A stretch of 28,258 nucleotides of DNA from Candidatus Uhrbacteria bacterium RIFOXYA2_FULL_40_9 (GTDB lineage: Bacteria > Patescibacteriota > Patescibacteriia > UBA9934 > GWF2-40-263). Both the position numbers and the translations under genes were made by a program. The stretch is from assembly GCA_001791615.1 (NCBI GenBank), contig MGEY01000056.1, positions 6,971-35,228 of the forward strand, given 5' to 3'. The notes under the pieces are model-generated. The model was not told the DNA's origin and did no database searches. It saw nothing but the letters and a program-made list of their open reading frames with translations. Of this stretch, positions 1 through 7,757 are shown in pieces. Position 1 is the stretch's first letter. Each line of letters begins with the position of its first letter.

Positions 1-1
1 A

Positions 2-751
2 GAGTTTAAAAATCGTTATCGTACTGTGGATGTCTTACTTGTAGATGATATTCAATTTATTACGGGAAAAGAGGGAACACAGGAAGAATTTTTCCATACA
101 TTCAATCAACTCTACCAAAACAACAAACAGATTATCATTTCTTCAGATCGACCACCAAAAGCGATTCCAACCCTTGAAAAACGTCTTATTTCTCGTTTTG
201 AATGTGGAATGATGGCTGATGTTGGAAGTCCAGATTTTGAAACACGTGTTGCTATTTTAGATCTAAAATGTAAAGAAAAAGCTTTTCATCTCTCAAGAGA
301 AATACTTCATCATGTTGCAACAATAGTACAAAGTAATGTCCGAGAGTTAGAAGGAGCTTTAAATAAAATTATTGCATTTCATCAATTTAAAAATATTTCT
401 CCCAGTGTTGATACAATAAAGCCTATTCTTTCTAGTTTTAGCCCCCAAAATACAAAGAAAAATGTTACTCCAAGACATCTTATTCATACTGTTGCACAAT
501 ATTTTGAAATCAAAACAGATGATCTTCTTGGAAAAAGTCGTGAAAAACGTTTAGCTTTTCCAAGACAAATTGTGATGTATCTCATGCGTGAAGAAATGAA
601 AGCAAGCTATCCATCAATCGGAACAGAATTAGGAGGACGTGATCATACAACAGCGATGCATGCATATGACAAAATTACAAATTGTCTTGAAGAAGATGAA
701 AAACTTCAACACGATTTAGAATTAATTAAACAACAACTTTATAACGCATAG
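2..751 (+). CDS. dnaA: Chromosomal replication initiator DnaA (5' truncated by window edge)
   Basis: DnaA is the AAA+ ATPase that binds DnaA boxes and opens oriC. The reading frame is open from base 2, so the start lies outside the window; a GTG at 26 is internal. Visible parts are the Walker B segment LLVDDIQF, the sensor/arginine-finger stretch LISRFECGMMADV, the linker to domain IV, and the C-terminal DNA-binding signature GGRDHTTAMHAYDKI, which reads the DnaA box in this family. The C-terminus looks complete, with a TAG stop at 749-751. Missing are domains I-II and Walker A. dnaN follows after a 276-bp gap holding DnaA-box-like sites, the usual origin arrangement. Identification is secure. 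Confidence 0.97.
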   Translation, partial: EFKNRYRTVDVLLVDDIQFITGKEGTQEEFFHTFNQLYQNNKQIIISSDRPPKAIPTLEKRLISRFECGMMADVGSPDFETRVAILDLKCKEKAFHLSREILHHVATIVQSNVRELEGALNKIIAFHQFKNISPSVDTIKPILSSFSPQNTKKNVTPRHLIHTVAQYFEIKTDDLLGKSREKRLAFPRQIVMYLMREEMKASYPSIGTELGGRDHTTAMHAYDKITNCLEEDEKLQHDLELIKQQLYNA

Positions 752-1027
752 ATCCTCATCTTTTCCACAATTTGTTCTTTTTTTCTTGTGAGTAACCTTG
801 TGATGTTTTCAGTAGATCTTTGTGTATAACATACGAATAAGTTTATTAAAAAAGAATTGATAAAAGTTACTCCGGTTCTATTCATTTTTTTCACCAAGTT
901 TATTCACAAATTTTTTGAAAGATTCATCAAGAAAATTAATAAGGAAATAGACTTATCCAGACCATCCACACCCCTTATTATTATCATTGTTTTAATATAT
1001 ATCTCTCTTTATTAATAATATCTTTTT
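752..1027. other. oriC: Probable chromosomal replication origin (oriC), dnaA-dnaN intergenic region
   Basis: Two sites match TTATNCACA exactly: TTATACACA on the minus strand at 821-829 and TTATTCACA on plus at 900-908. Near matches are TTTTCCACA (761-769) and TTATCCAGA (953-961). A T/A-rich run just before dnaN (about 975-1027) could be the unwinding element. The position between dnaA and dnaN is typical. The site density and AT content support an origin, but no replication data are visible. dnaN's promoter should also lie here; I see no clear -35/-10 pair and no SD before the dnaN ATG. Confidence 0.72.
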
Positions 1028-2164
1028 ATGAAACTGTCTTGTACAAGAGAAAATCTTCATCAAGGACTTTCAATTACAAGCCATCTCACAACGAAGAATA
1101 CAAATCTTCCTATTCTTCAAAATGTTTTGGTAAAAACAGAAGGAGGGACAATTCGTTTTACAACAACAAATCTTGAAATTGCAATCCATTGTACTATTAG
1201 AGGAAAAATTGAAGAACCTGGAGAATATACTATTCCTTCAAAATTATTTTTTGATTACATTTCTCTTCTTCCAAACGAAACCGTTACTCTTTCTACAGAA
1301 GAAGAAGGAATTGATATTTCTTGTGAAAGTTATCAAACAAATATTCACGGATTACCTTCTTCTGAATTTCCTCTTATTCCAACTGTTCAAACAAATCGTT
1401 CTTATAAAATTCCCGTAGAAGATTTAAAAAAAGCACTTTCAAAAGTTCTTTTTTCCGTCGCTTCAAATGAATCTCGTCCAGAATTAACAGGAGTTTTACT
1501 TATTTTTAAACCAGGAGAAAAAGAAGGATCCATCACTCTTGCATCTACAGATTCTTATCGTTTATCAGAATGTCTTATCCCTCTAATTTCAGAAATTTCT
1601 TCAGAAGATTCTGTTATTCTTCCTGCAAGAACCCTTCTTGAATTAAATAGAATCCTTTCTGTTTTTAAAGACGATGTCGAATCCCCATCAGCAATTACAT
1701 TACAACTTTCTGATAATCAAGCTGTTTTTCAATATGGTTCAGTAGAACTTATTTCGAGAATTATTGAAGGAGTCTATCCAGATTATCAACAAATTATTCC
1801 AACACAGTTCCAAACAGAAGTAATTCTTGATCGAGAGGATTTTATCAAGTCTGTAAAAACAGCCAGTTTATTCTCCCGGACAGGATTATTTGATGTTACT
1901 CTTGATTTTGAACCTGAAAAAAAAGAAGTTTTTGTAAAAGCTCTTGATGTTAATCGAGGGAAAAACACCACAACTTGCAAAGCAGATATTTCAGGTCAGG
2001 TGAATCATGTTACAGTGAATTACAAATATCTTTTAGATGGATTGAATGCTATGAGCTGTGATCAGATTCTTTTTCAAATGATTGATCCATCAAACCCTTG
2101 TCTTCTTTCTCCAAAAGAGGAATCTGGATCACATCGATATGTGGTCATGCCTATTCGTCAATAA
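1028..2164 (+). CDS. dnaN: DNA polymerase III beta subunit (sliding clamp)
   Basis: The 378-residue product matches the usual length of the ring-forming beta clamp that tethers replicative polymerase to DNA. It opens with MKLSCTRENLHQGLSITSHL, continues with a strand like LPILQNVLVKTEGG, has mid-protein LTGVLLIF and STDSYRLSE, and ends in the C-terminal hydrophobic-pocket strand YVVMPIRQ (compare the YVVMPMRL-type end of the family). These cover the three repeated clamp domains. The ATG follows a T-rich stretch without an SD, like most resident genes here. It is preceded by the putative origin and closed by a strong hairpin terminator shared with the convergent PBP gene. Confidence 0.95.
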   Translation: MKLSCTRENLHQGLSITSHLTTKNTNLPILQNVLVKTEGGTIRFTTTNLEIAIHCTIRGKIEEPGEYTIPSKLFFDYISLLPNETVTLSTEEEGIDISCESYQTNIHGLPSSEFPLIPTVQTNRSYKIPVEDLKKALSKVLFSVASNESRPELTGVLLIFKPGEKEGSITLASTDSYRLSECLIPLISEISSEDSVILPARTLLELNRILSVFKDDVESPSAITLQLSDNQAVFQYGSVELISRIIEGVYPDYQQIIPTQFQTEVILDREDFIKSVKTASLFSRTGLFDVTLDFEPEKKEVFVKALDVNRGKNTTTCKADISGQVNHVTVNYKYLLDGLNAMSCDQILFQMIDPSNPCLLSPKEESGSHRYVVMPIRQ

Positions 2165-2173
2165 TTTTTCAAT

Positions 2174-2208
2174 AAAAAATCACCCAAGGTTAATATGGGT
2201 GATTTTTT
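2174..2208. terminator. Bidirectional intrinsic terminator between dnaN and PBP1A
   Basis: A perfect 13-bp inverted repeat (2174-2186 with 2196-2208) encloses a 9-nt loop. Its A-rich 5' arm and T-rich 3' arm give a U-tract on either strand, fitting termination of the convergent dnaN (+) and PBP (-) transcripts. Confidence 0.9.
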
Positions 2209-2216
2209 CATTATTA

Positions 2217-5200
2217 TTATTGAGAAAAAGGATTTAATATTTCATCAGAAATGAAAATTTCTTGTTCTTCTTCAATAAGAGCACCATCTTCCACATCTGT
2301 AGATATTGTTTGAGAAATTGGTTCTCCTTCTTCTAAAGATACAACATTACCCACTGTTTCAATAATATCATCACCATTTGTTGGAATTGCTTTTGCAGAA
2401 AGAGACCAAGAACCAGAAAGAGGCAAAGACCAAGAGAAAGTAATGAAAGGAGAAGAAGGTGTTGTAATCGTTTGAATAAGTGATTTTGATCCTACACCCA
2501 TTTGTTCTTGATAAAGACTTACAGAAGAGTAATTAGAGGGGTTCTCAAGCGAAAGAACAACCGTAAAGGTTTCTTGAGTTCTAGTAATAGTTTGTCCATT
2601 TGTTGGATCAAGAATTTCGAAATCAGATACAAGAGGATCTGCTTCAAGATGAATGCGCACAGAATTTGATCCACTATTATCTACATCATCATAAGCAATC
2701 ACTTTTAAAAGATGGGATCCTCGAGATACTGTGTTTGGAAGTGTAAGAGAAAATTGAAAAGGATAGGAGATATCCGAACCAAGATAATAACTATCCAGAT
2801 AAAATTCTACACGATCAATTGGTCTTGGAGCGCTTACATTAAGTGAGATATCCAGATTTCGTGAATCAAATGTTTGTCCATTTTCTGGAGAAAGAAGAGA
2901 AACAGTTGGGAAGAAGCTTGGTCCATGAATATCATCATATTCTGTTGGTGGTTCACCTTGTACAATTGTGATTCCTGTTTGTTCTTCTTGTGCTTGAATC
3001 CATGTTAAAATTGCGGATTCCCATGAGGTATATTGAAGATTTTCCGAAGGATTTTCTGGGATAGGTCCAAGCGGATCAGAAGGATTTACATAATGAAGAA
3101 GGGAATGATATTCAATATACACTCGTTCTTCTTTTTGAGAGTCAGGAGTGTATTCTGTTGCAAGTTTTCCTGAATTTTTATCAACCATCACAGTTTTACT
3201 TCCTAGAGATCCGTCAAGAATAGATTTTCCTGTTACAGAAATAATCGGATTTATAAAAGATTCGACTTCAGTATTTTCCAAAGCCCTTTTCATGAACGCA
3301 TTCCAAATTGGAGCGGCAATTGTTGATCCTCCTGCTCCTTTGTTCATAACAGTATTATCATTTTTTCCTGCCCAAACTCCTACAGCAAGAGAAGGAGTAT
3401 ATCCCACAAGCCAAGCATCTCGATAGTCATTTGTTGTTCCTGTTTTTGCTGCAACAGGTCTTTCTCCTAATTGTAGATAATTTGAAGCTCCAAAAATATA
3501 CGACCGTGCTTCATTATCAGCAAGAACATTCGTGATCATTCTTGCAATATTTTCTTCTAAAACACGATCTCCTTTTTCTTCTTTCCATTCATAAAGAGTT
3601 TCTCCATTCGCATCTTCTACGAGAAGGAGAGAGACAGGCTTGTGATAAATTCCTTCATTTGCAAAAACTCCATAAGCTCCAACATGTTCCAGAAGCTTTA
3701 CTTCTCCTCCTCCAAGAACAAGAGAAAGACCATAATTAGAATAATTTTCAAAAGTTGAATAACCTAGCTTTCTTGCAAAATCAATCGTCTGTTCAACCCC
3801 TACAAGGTAAGACATTTTGACAGCAGGAATATTTAATGAGCCTTGAAGAGCCTCGCGAATGTGCACAGGACCATGTTCAACAAGATCATAGTTATGTGGG
3901 GTGTAATCGTCTGTATCAGTCTTGAAAGTGGTTACCACATCCCAAAGAACTGTATTAGGGGTGTATCCAAGTTCAAAACCTTTTGTGTAAACAATTGGTT
4001 TAAAACTTGATCCTGGTTGACGTAGTCGCGTTGTGACATTTACTTGTCCGTCGATTTCATCATCAAAAAAGTCTTTTGAACCAACCATGGAGAGTATTTG
4101 TCCATTTTTTGGATTAATAGCTACCAAAGCAGCATTATTGAATCCATAATAATCTCCTCGTTCTTCCACACCTTTTACCACTTCATCTTCTGCTATTTTT
4201 TGAAGATCATAATCAAGTGTGGTAATGACTTTGAGTCCACCTTCCTCCACTGTGCGTTGATCAAATTGCTGTTCAAGAAGTTCTTTAACATAGAAAACAA
4301 AGTGTGGGGCAGTGATATTTCCGACTTTAACTCCAATTACTATATCTTCCAACATTGCAGATTCTAAATCTTCCTCAGAGATATAATTTAAATCTACCAT
4401 TTCATGGAGAATCCAATCACGACGAGCAATCAAATAATCTGGATTATTTAAATAAAATGTAGGGGCTTGTGGAAGAGCAGCAAGGGTAGCCGCTTCTGCT
4501 AACGAGAGATCGTTTACAGACTTATTAAAGTAGTTTTGAGCCGCAGCTTCAATACCGTAATACGTAGAACCGTAAGGAATTTCATTAAAATAAATTTGAA
4601 GTAATTCATCTTTTGTATATCGACGTTCAAGCTCAAGAGAAAGAATTAATTCTTTAATCTTTCGAATATAAGTTTTTTCATTTGAAAGAATTGCGTTTTT
4701 GACTAATTGTTGTGTGAGAGTAGAACCACCTACACGGCTTCCTGTAAAAATATTTCTCAACATGGCTCGAGCAAAGCCTGTAGCATCAAAACCACTATGT
4801 TCACAGAATTTTCGATCCTCTGCGGTAATAACCGCTTGTATAGCATACAAAGGGATTCCATTTTCTGATGTTTGTAATTGATCATCGTCCTGACAAAAAC
4901 CTTCTTGCAATTTTACAAGTGTTCTATTTTCTTCTCCGAAAAGTTCATAAAGAAGATGTTCCCCAGTTTTATCATAAATTTTTGTTGTCTGACTGATTTC
5001 TCTATCTGTGAGAGTATTTGGATCTGGAAGGTCACGACTTACATAAGCAAAAAGTCCCAAAAGACAAAGAGAACCAATAATTCCTAATGCAACAAAAAGA
5101 AGAATAAGATTTTTGATCAGGGTTATTTTTGAAAGATTGTGTTTTTTAAAAAAAGAATTTAAAAGAGATTTTCTTCGGTGAGAATAACCATGTTTTTTCC

Positions 5201-5225
5201 ATCCCTGAGTTTGATAAGAAGACAT
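2217..5225 (-). CDS. Class A penicillin-binding protein (PBP1A-like, bifunctional glycosyltransferase/transpeptidase)
   Basis: This protein polymerises lipid II and cross-links peptidoglycan on the outer face of the membrane. The 1002-residue product has a basic cytoplasmic tail, one membrane segment (about 39-62) and a GT51 domain with the catalytic AEDRKF motif (Glu136) and GGSTLTQQLVKN (166-177). The transpeptidase domain shows SSFK (Ser406-Lys409), SLN (463-465) and KTG (594-596), so all catalytic motifs are intact. After about residue 765 come two Ig-like β-sandwich repeats, each opening with a P-x-NGQT motif, then an acidic tail; this makes it longer than a minimal PBP1A. No SD is visible. 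The ATG at 5225 gives a sensible cytoplasmic start. It is monocistronic, facing dnaN and divergent from the 3D-domain gene. Confidence 0.95.
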   Translation of the reverse strand: MSSYQTQGWKKHGYSHRRKSLLNSFFKKHNLSKITLIKNLILLFVALGIIGSLCLLGLFAYVSRDLPDPNTLTDREISQTTKIYDKTGEHLLYELFGEENRTLVKLQEGFCQDDDQLQTSENGIPLYAIQAVITAEDRKFCEHSGFDATGFARAMLRNIFTGSRVGGSTLTQQLVKNAILSNEKTYIRKIKELILSLELERRYTKDELLQIYFNEIPYGSTYYGIEAAAQNYFNKSVNDLSLAEAATLAALPQAPTFYLNNPDYLIARRDWILHEMVDLNYISEEDLESAMLEDIVIGVKVGNITAPHFVFYVKELLEQQFDQRTVEEGGLKVITTLDYDLQKIAEDEVVKGVEERGDYYGFNNAALVAINPKNGQILSMVGSKDFFDDEIDGQVNVTTRLRQPGSSFKPIVYTKGFELGYTPNTVLWDVVTTFKTDTDDYTPHNYDLVEHGPVHIREALQGSLNIPAVKMSYLVGVEQTIDFARKLGYSTFENYSNYGLSLVLGGGEVKLLEHVGAYGVFANEGIYHKPVSLLLVEDANGETLYEWKEEKGDRVLEENIARMITNVLADNEARSYIFGASNYLQLGERPVAAKTGTTNDYRDAWLVGYTPSLAVGVWAGKNDNTVMNKGAGGSTIAAPIWNAFMKRALENTEVESFINPIISVTGKSILDGSLGSKTVMVDKNSGKLATEYTPDSQKEERVYIEYHSLLHYVNPSDPLGPIPENPSENLQYTSWESAILTWIQAQEEQTGITIVQGEPPTEYDDIHGPSFFPTVSLLSPENGQTFDSRNLDISLNVSAPRPIDRVEFYLDSYYLGSDISYPFQFSLTLPNTVSRGSHLLKVIAYDDVDNSGSNSVRIHLEADPLVSDFEILDPTNGQTITRTQETFTVVLSLENPSNYSSVSLYQEQMGVGSKSLIQTITTPSSPFITFSWSLPLSGSWSLSAKAIPTNGDDIIETVGNVVSLEEGEPISQTISTDVEDGALIEEEQEIFISDEILNPFSQ

Positions 5226-5362
5226 AATAATGGGTAATTTTTGTGTTCAAAATGTCAAAATATGAATATGAATCCTCTATACAATAACGCATTTTGATTG
5301 TTTTCAGAAGAGGAAAAACTTGACAAGCATTTTTCAGAAACCTAGTGCTGTGGGTAGAATGG

Positions 5363-5422
5363 TTGACAAAAGACGATTTTCATGGTATTCTGTTGACACT
5401 TCCGCAAACGCGGGAGTATTTA
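5363..5422 (+). promoter_or_regulatory. Tandem sigma70-type promoters with a palindrome in the second spacer
   Basis: P1 is TTGACA (5363-5368), 17 bp, TATTCT (5386-5391). P2 is TTGACA (5393-5398), 18 bp, TATTTA (5417-5422). The P2 spacer is filled by an inverted repeat, CTTCCGC-AAAC-GCGGGAG (5399-5416), with one G·T pair. It could act as an operator on P2 or as a 5' hairpin on P1 transcripts. Both promoters point at the 3D-domain gene. Confidence 0.7.
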
Positions 5423-5436
5423 TTTTGTCATATTTT

Positions 5437-5479
5437 GTATGCCCTATGTGGCTTCGGAGGACTGCTCCATAGGGTATGC
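5437..5479 (+). promoter_or_regulatory. Structured 5' leader hairpin overlapping the first possible start codon of the 3D-domain gene
   Basis: Bases 5437-5448 can pair with 5468-5479 as a 12-bp RNA stem with two G·U pairs, closing a 19-nt loop that contains TTCGGAGG. The upstream-most ATG (5476-5478) lies inside the 3' arm. Folding would bury that codon. The wobble pairs make sense only in RNA, so a leader structure on the plus strand is the better reading. Its function is unknown. Confidence 0.5.
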
Positions 5480-6114
5480 CAAATATAACGTTCGTAAAGA
5501 GTACAAACCAAAAAATCACCGAAATTAGTCATTATCTCTTTTCCTTTTGTTTTAAAAAGATGATTACTATTCGGGAACTTTTTTGTTCATCTGAGAAAAA
5601 AATTAGTCGTGTTTTAGTAGATATCCAAACACACACAGTTGAAATTCTTGCATGTGGTTTTGTTGCATCCATCACTTTGTTTATTTTTTCTCCCTCTGCA
5701 GCAATTGCAGACATTGATACAGGTCCACAATACCCAAATCAAGAAACAGTTGATTTAATGATTTCTGCCATGCAAAACAAAAGTGTTCCTTATGGAACTC
5801 TTCCTGTTTCAGAAGAGGCGGTTGCACGAAAGTTTTATACAATTCCTGTAACAGCTTATTCTTCAACAGTTGATCAATGTGATGATGATCCTTTTATTAC
5901 TGCAAATGGAGAATATGTTTCTGACGGAGGAATTGCAGCAAATTTTCTTCCTTTTGGAACAAAGATTAAAATTCCAGAGCTTTATGGAGATAAAGTATTT
6001 ACTGTGAATGATCGTATGAATAAACGTTATTATCATCATGCGGATATTTGGATGCCAACACGTGAAGAAGCCGTTCATTTCGGTATTAAGTATGTGACTA
6101 TTGAAGTTTTCTAA
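5476..6114 (+). CDS. 3D (Asp-Asp-Asp) domain secreted or membrane-anchored protein, probable cell-wall lytic enzyme
   Basis: The C-terminal half carries a 3D-type double-psi β-barrel: FYTIPVTAYSS, then ANFLPFGTKIKIPELYG, VNDRMN (Asp179) and HADIWMPTREEAVHFG (Asp190). These fit the conserved acidic residues of MltA/3D-like domains that cleave or bind peptidoglycan. A hydrophobic segment at about 55-78 would export or anchor it. The longest frame starts at 5476, but that ATG sits inside the leader hairpin. The ATG at 5560 (residue 29, sequence MITIREL) is an equally good start and leaves the leader non-coding. No SD helps decide. The gene has tandem promoters and its own terminator, so it is monocistronic. 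The domain call is solid; catalytic activity is inferred. Confidence 0.82.
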   Translation: MPNITFVKSTNQKITEISHYLFSFCFKKMITIRELFCSSEKKISRVLVDIQTHTVEILACGFVASITLFIFSPSAAIADIDTGPQYPNQETVDLMISAMQNKSVPYGTLPVSEEAVARKFYTIPVTAYSSTVDQCDDDPFITANGEYVSDGGIAANFLPFGTKIKIPELYGDKVFTVNDRMNKRYYHHADIWMPTREEAVHFGIKYVTIEVF

Positions 6115-6123
6115 AAAAATAAA

Positions 6124-6152
6124 ACAAAAGAATGGTACAACCATTCTTTTGT
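6124..6152 (+). terminator. Intrinsic terminator after the 3D-domain gene
   Basis: A 12-bp perfect stem (6124-6135 with 6141-6152) has a 5-nt TACAA loop and a T-rich 3' arm. It begins 9 bases after the stop codon. Confidence 0.8.
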
Positions 6153-6157
6153 CGTAA

Positions 6158-6186
6158 TTGATTCTTTTACTTCTCTTTGTTACTAT
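6158..6186 (+). promoter_or_regulatory. Promoter of tRNA-Cys
   Basis: TTGATT (6158-6163), a 17-bp spacer and TACTAT (6181-6186) place transcription start about 10 bases before the mature tRNA 5' end. Confidence 0.6.
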
Positions 6187-6201
6187 CTTTTCATTGAAAA
6201 G

Positions 6202-6278
6202 GGCCACGTGGCGAAGCTGGTTAACGCGGCGGTCTGCAAAACCGCTATGCGTCGGTTCAAGTCCGACCGTGGCCTCCA
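6202..6278 (+). tRNA. tRNA-Cys (anticodon GCA)
   Basis: A full cloverleaf can be drawn. The acceptor arms GGCCACG and CGTGGCC pair perfectly, followed by discriminator T and an encoded CCA (6276-6278). The anticodon stem GCGGT/ACCGC encloses CTGCAAA, giving anticodon GCA. The T arm contains GGTTCAAGTCC. U73 with GCA is the standard identity of tRNA-Cys. It stands alone between its own promoter and terminator. Confidence 0.97.
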
Positions 6279-6280
6279 AC

Positions 6281-6309
6281 AAAAAAACTGACTTATAGTC
6301 AGTTTTTTT
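6281..6309 (+). terminator. Intrinsic terminator of tRNA-Cys
   Basis: A 12-bp perfect inverted repeat (6281-6292 with 6298-6309) has a TTATA loop and ends in seven T. It starts three bases after the encoded CCA. On the minus strand it can also end readthrough from the 6314-6757 gene. Confidence 0.9.
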
Positions 6310-6313
6310 GTGA

Positions 6314-6757
6314 TTAGTATTCTACTTCTTGAATATGCGCTACAAGATCTAGGGAATCTTCGTATGTCAGGTTTTTTGGAATCCAAGCAAAAGTGCGTTT
6401 GAACAGATCGATATGAAGAGATTCTTTTAATTCTTCCAAGTCTTCTTCAGGGGCTGTAAAAACAAGAGTTTCAAATTCATTTTTTTGCAATCGAAAAAGA
6501 AGATTTTTGGAAAGTTTGTGATATAACTTATCACGTGAAATTATTCTTGTTTTTTCACTTTGTTCACCAGAATGCATCCCCCCAGGTGTTTGCATAGAAT
6601 ATTGTTCTTGATTCTCATGGGAAGGATAATCACTTGAAAGTGTCTCAAGATAGGTAAATTCTCGATCAAAAGCATGGTAAAGTTTTGCTTGAACATTATC
6701 GGTAATAACAATAATGGTTGATTTTGGAAATGGTTGAAAAGTTTGTGGTATTTGCAT
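6314..6757 (-). CDS. baeRF/Host_attach-family protein (eRF1-like fold)
   Basis: The 147-residue protein begins with a β-strand like that of eRF1-type proteins (STIIVITDNVQAKLYHA). The middle is an acidic, His-containing stretch, followed by LYHKLSKNLLFRLQKNEFETLVFTAP and an end with DLFKRTFAWIPKNLTY. This order matches the Host_attach (PF10116) family, now linked to archaeal/bacterial release-factor-like folds; a ribosome or RNA role is inferred. The frame stays open to an ATG at 6796, but a TATACT -10 element at 6786-6781 (minus) lies inside that extension, so I choose the ATG at 6757. No SD. It is divergent from the VIT1-like gene with back-to-back -10 boxes. Confidence 0.7.
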   Translation of the reverse strand: MQIPQTFQPFPKSTIIVITDNVQAKLYHAFDREFTYLETLSSDYPSHENQEQYSMQTPGGMHSGEQSEKTRIISRDKLYHKLSKNLLFRLQKNEFETLVFTAPEEDLEELKESLHIDLFKRTFAWIPKNLTYEDSLDLVAHIQEVEY

Positions 6758-6780
6758 AAATATTTTGATATAACAAAAAT

Positions 6781-6837
6781 AGTATAACACGAACATCCTT
6801 TTGTTGTATTTAGTCTTCTAAAGAGATGCGATATACT
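6781..6837. promoter_or_regulatory. Divergent promoter region with two TATACT -10 boxes
   Basis: TATACT occurs on the minus strand (6786-6781) and again on plus (6832-6837). The plus box ends eight bases before the VIT1-like ATG, so that mRNA would be leaderless or nearly so. The minus box leaves a leader of roughly 15-20 nt before the ATG at 6757. No convincing -35 hexamers are seen. Confidence 0.45.
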
Positions 6838-6845
6838 AAGAATGT

Positions 6846-7385
6846 ATGAATCATCATCAATTTCATCATAAGATCGAAAAGTCTATTCGAGAAATTGTCT
6901 TTGGTCTTGAAGATAGTTTAGTGACTTCTCTTGGAACAGTTACAGGAGTTGCTGTAGGAACACAAAATACATTTGCTATTCTTCTTTCGGGAGTGGTTGT
7001 GATATTTACTTCTGTGATGTCCATGTCCGCAGGAAGTTATCTTTCTTCAAAAGCCACTGAGCAAGCAAATGGATTTTTGTTTTATAAACAAAAATGGTTT
7101 AGTCATTCTTTTCGTGCCGCATGGGTTATGGGTCTCTTTTATCTTTTCGGAGGTTTCATTCCGCTCATTCCCTATTTTTTTCTTTCCCCACAAAAAGCGA
7201 TTTTTCCTGCAATTCTTCTTACTGCATTTGCTCTTTTTTTTATCGGTTTTTGGAGCGGACATTATACAAAACGACAAAGAGTTCGTAGTGGGATCGAAAT
7301 GCTTTGTATTTCACTTGGAGCTGCTTTGATTGGATCAATCATTGGTCAAATTGCCCATCTGATTTTCGGAAATTATCTTATCTAA
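6846..7385 (+). CDS. VIT1/CCC1-family Fe2+/Mn2+ transporter-like membrane protein
   Basis: The 179-residue protein has the family's opening motif, REIVFGLEDSLVTSLGTVTG (compare the conserved FGxxDGLxxxxGxxxG), then hydrophobic helices at about 37-62, 93-113, 120-143 and 150-178. The MSMSAGSYLSSKA segment corresponds to the conserved SMAxGEYxS region after the second helix. Family members export or sequester ferrous iron or manganese. The acidic cytoplasmic metal-binding insert found in eukaryotic VIT1 is absent. The ATG lies just after a TATACT box with no SD. Six bases after its stop comes a small Cys-rich metal-binding gene, suggesting a two-gene metal homeostasis unit. The metal cannot be read from sequence. 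Confidence 0.85.
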   Translation: MNHHQFHHKIEKSIREIVFGLEDSLVTSLGTVTGVAVGTQNTFAILLSGVVVIFTSVMSMSAGSYLSSKATEQANGFLFYKQKWFSHSFRAAWVMGLFYLFGGFIPLIPYFFLSPQKAIFPAILLTAFALFFIGFWSGHYTKRQRVRSGIEMLCISLGAALIGSIIGQIAHLIFGNYLI

Positions 7386-7391
7386 TATTTT

Positions 7392-7592
7392 ATGACATTT
7401 ATTGAAAACGAATTAGGAGAACAGCACGATATTTGTGATGTTTGTCAAATTCCTTTATCAGATAATTCTCCTTGTTTTACAAAAGAGTACGAAGGAATAC
7501 TTTTTACTTTTTGTTCAGAAAAGTGTTTTAAGGAGTATTTGGAAAGCCCTGAACTCTATGTTTCATTTCCAGATGATGAGGTTATTGAATAA
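7392..7592 (+). CDS. TRASH/YHS-type zinc-binding mini-protein
   Basis: This 66-residue protein has Cys pairs CDVC (15-18) and CSEKC (41-45), a single Cys28, and the ending FCSEKCFKEYLESPELYV. The FCSxxCxxxYxxxPExY pattern is diagnostic of the TRASH/YHS/MYM-type treble-clef metal-binding fold, used as metal sensor or chaperone modules for heavy metals and iron. It follows the VIT1-like transporter after six bases and is probably co-transcribed. A role in sensing or delivering the transported metal is inferred. There is no DNA-binding domain, so it is not by itself a transcription factor. No SD. The acidic C-terminus (FPDDEVIE) is disordered-looking. Confidence 0.75.
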   Translation: MTFIENELGEQHDICDVCQIPLSDNSPCFTKEYEGILFTFCSEKCFKEYLESPELYVSFPDDEVIE

Positions 7593-7663
7593 CAAGAAGG
7601 TAATACAAAAAGGTCATTTTGTTCTTAAATAAAGGCTTTTTAAAAGAAATTCATGCAGAAGCA

Positions 7664-7692
7664 TTGACAAAAACAAGAAAAAATGGTATTCT
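7664..7692 (+). promoter_or_regulatory. Strong sigma70-type promoter of the RRM gene
   Basis: TTGACA (7664-7669), exactly 17 bp, TATTCT (7687-7692). The TGG before and TATTCT after are identical to P1 of the 3D gene. The transcript would carry a leader of about 58 nt before the ATG at 7758, with no recognisable SD, unusually long for this window. Confidence 0.8.
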
Positions 7693-7757
7693 ATTGTCGA
7701 CCTAACCTGTTTTCATAATAGGAACGGTACATTTAACTCATTTACTTGTTTCATATT

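Noticed and set aside
5437..5479. Intrinsic terminator upstream of the 3D-domain gene
   Set aside because: The stem is followed by AAATATAACG, with no T run on plus, and the gene it precedes lacks another promoter downstream.
5863..6282. 139-residue minus frame with LEATVGLEPTHSGFADRR
   Set aside because: That N-terminus is the antisense translation of tRNA-Cys, a common false annotation; the rest is antisense to the 3D-domain gene.
7392..7592. TRASH mini-protein as a transcription factor
   Set aside because: It has only a metal-binding fold and an acidic tail; no helix-turn-helix or ribbon-helix-helix.
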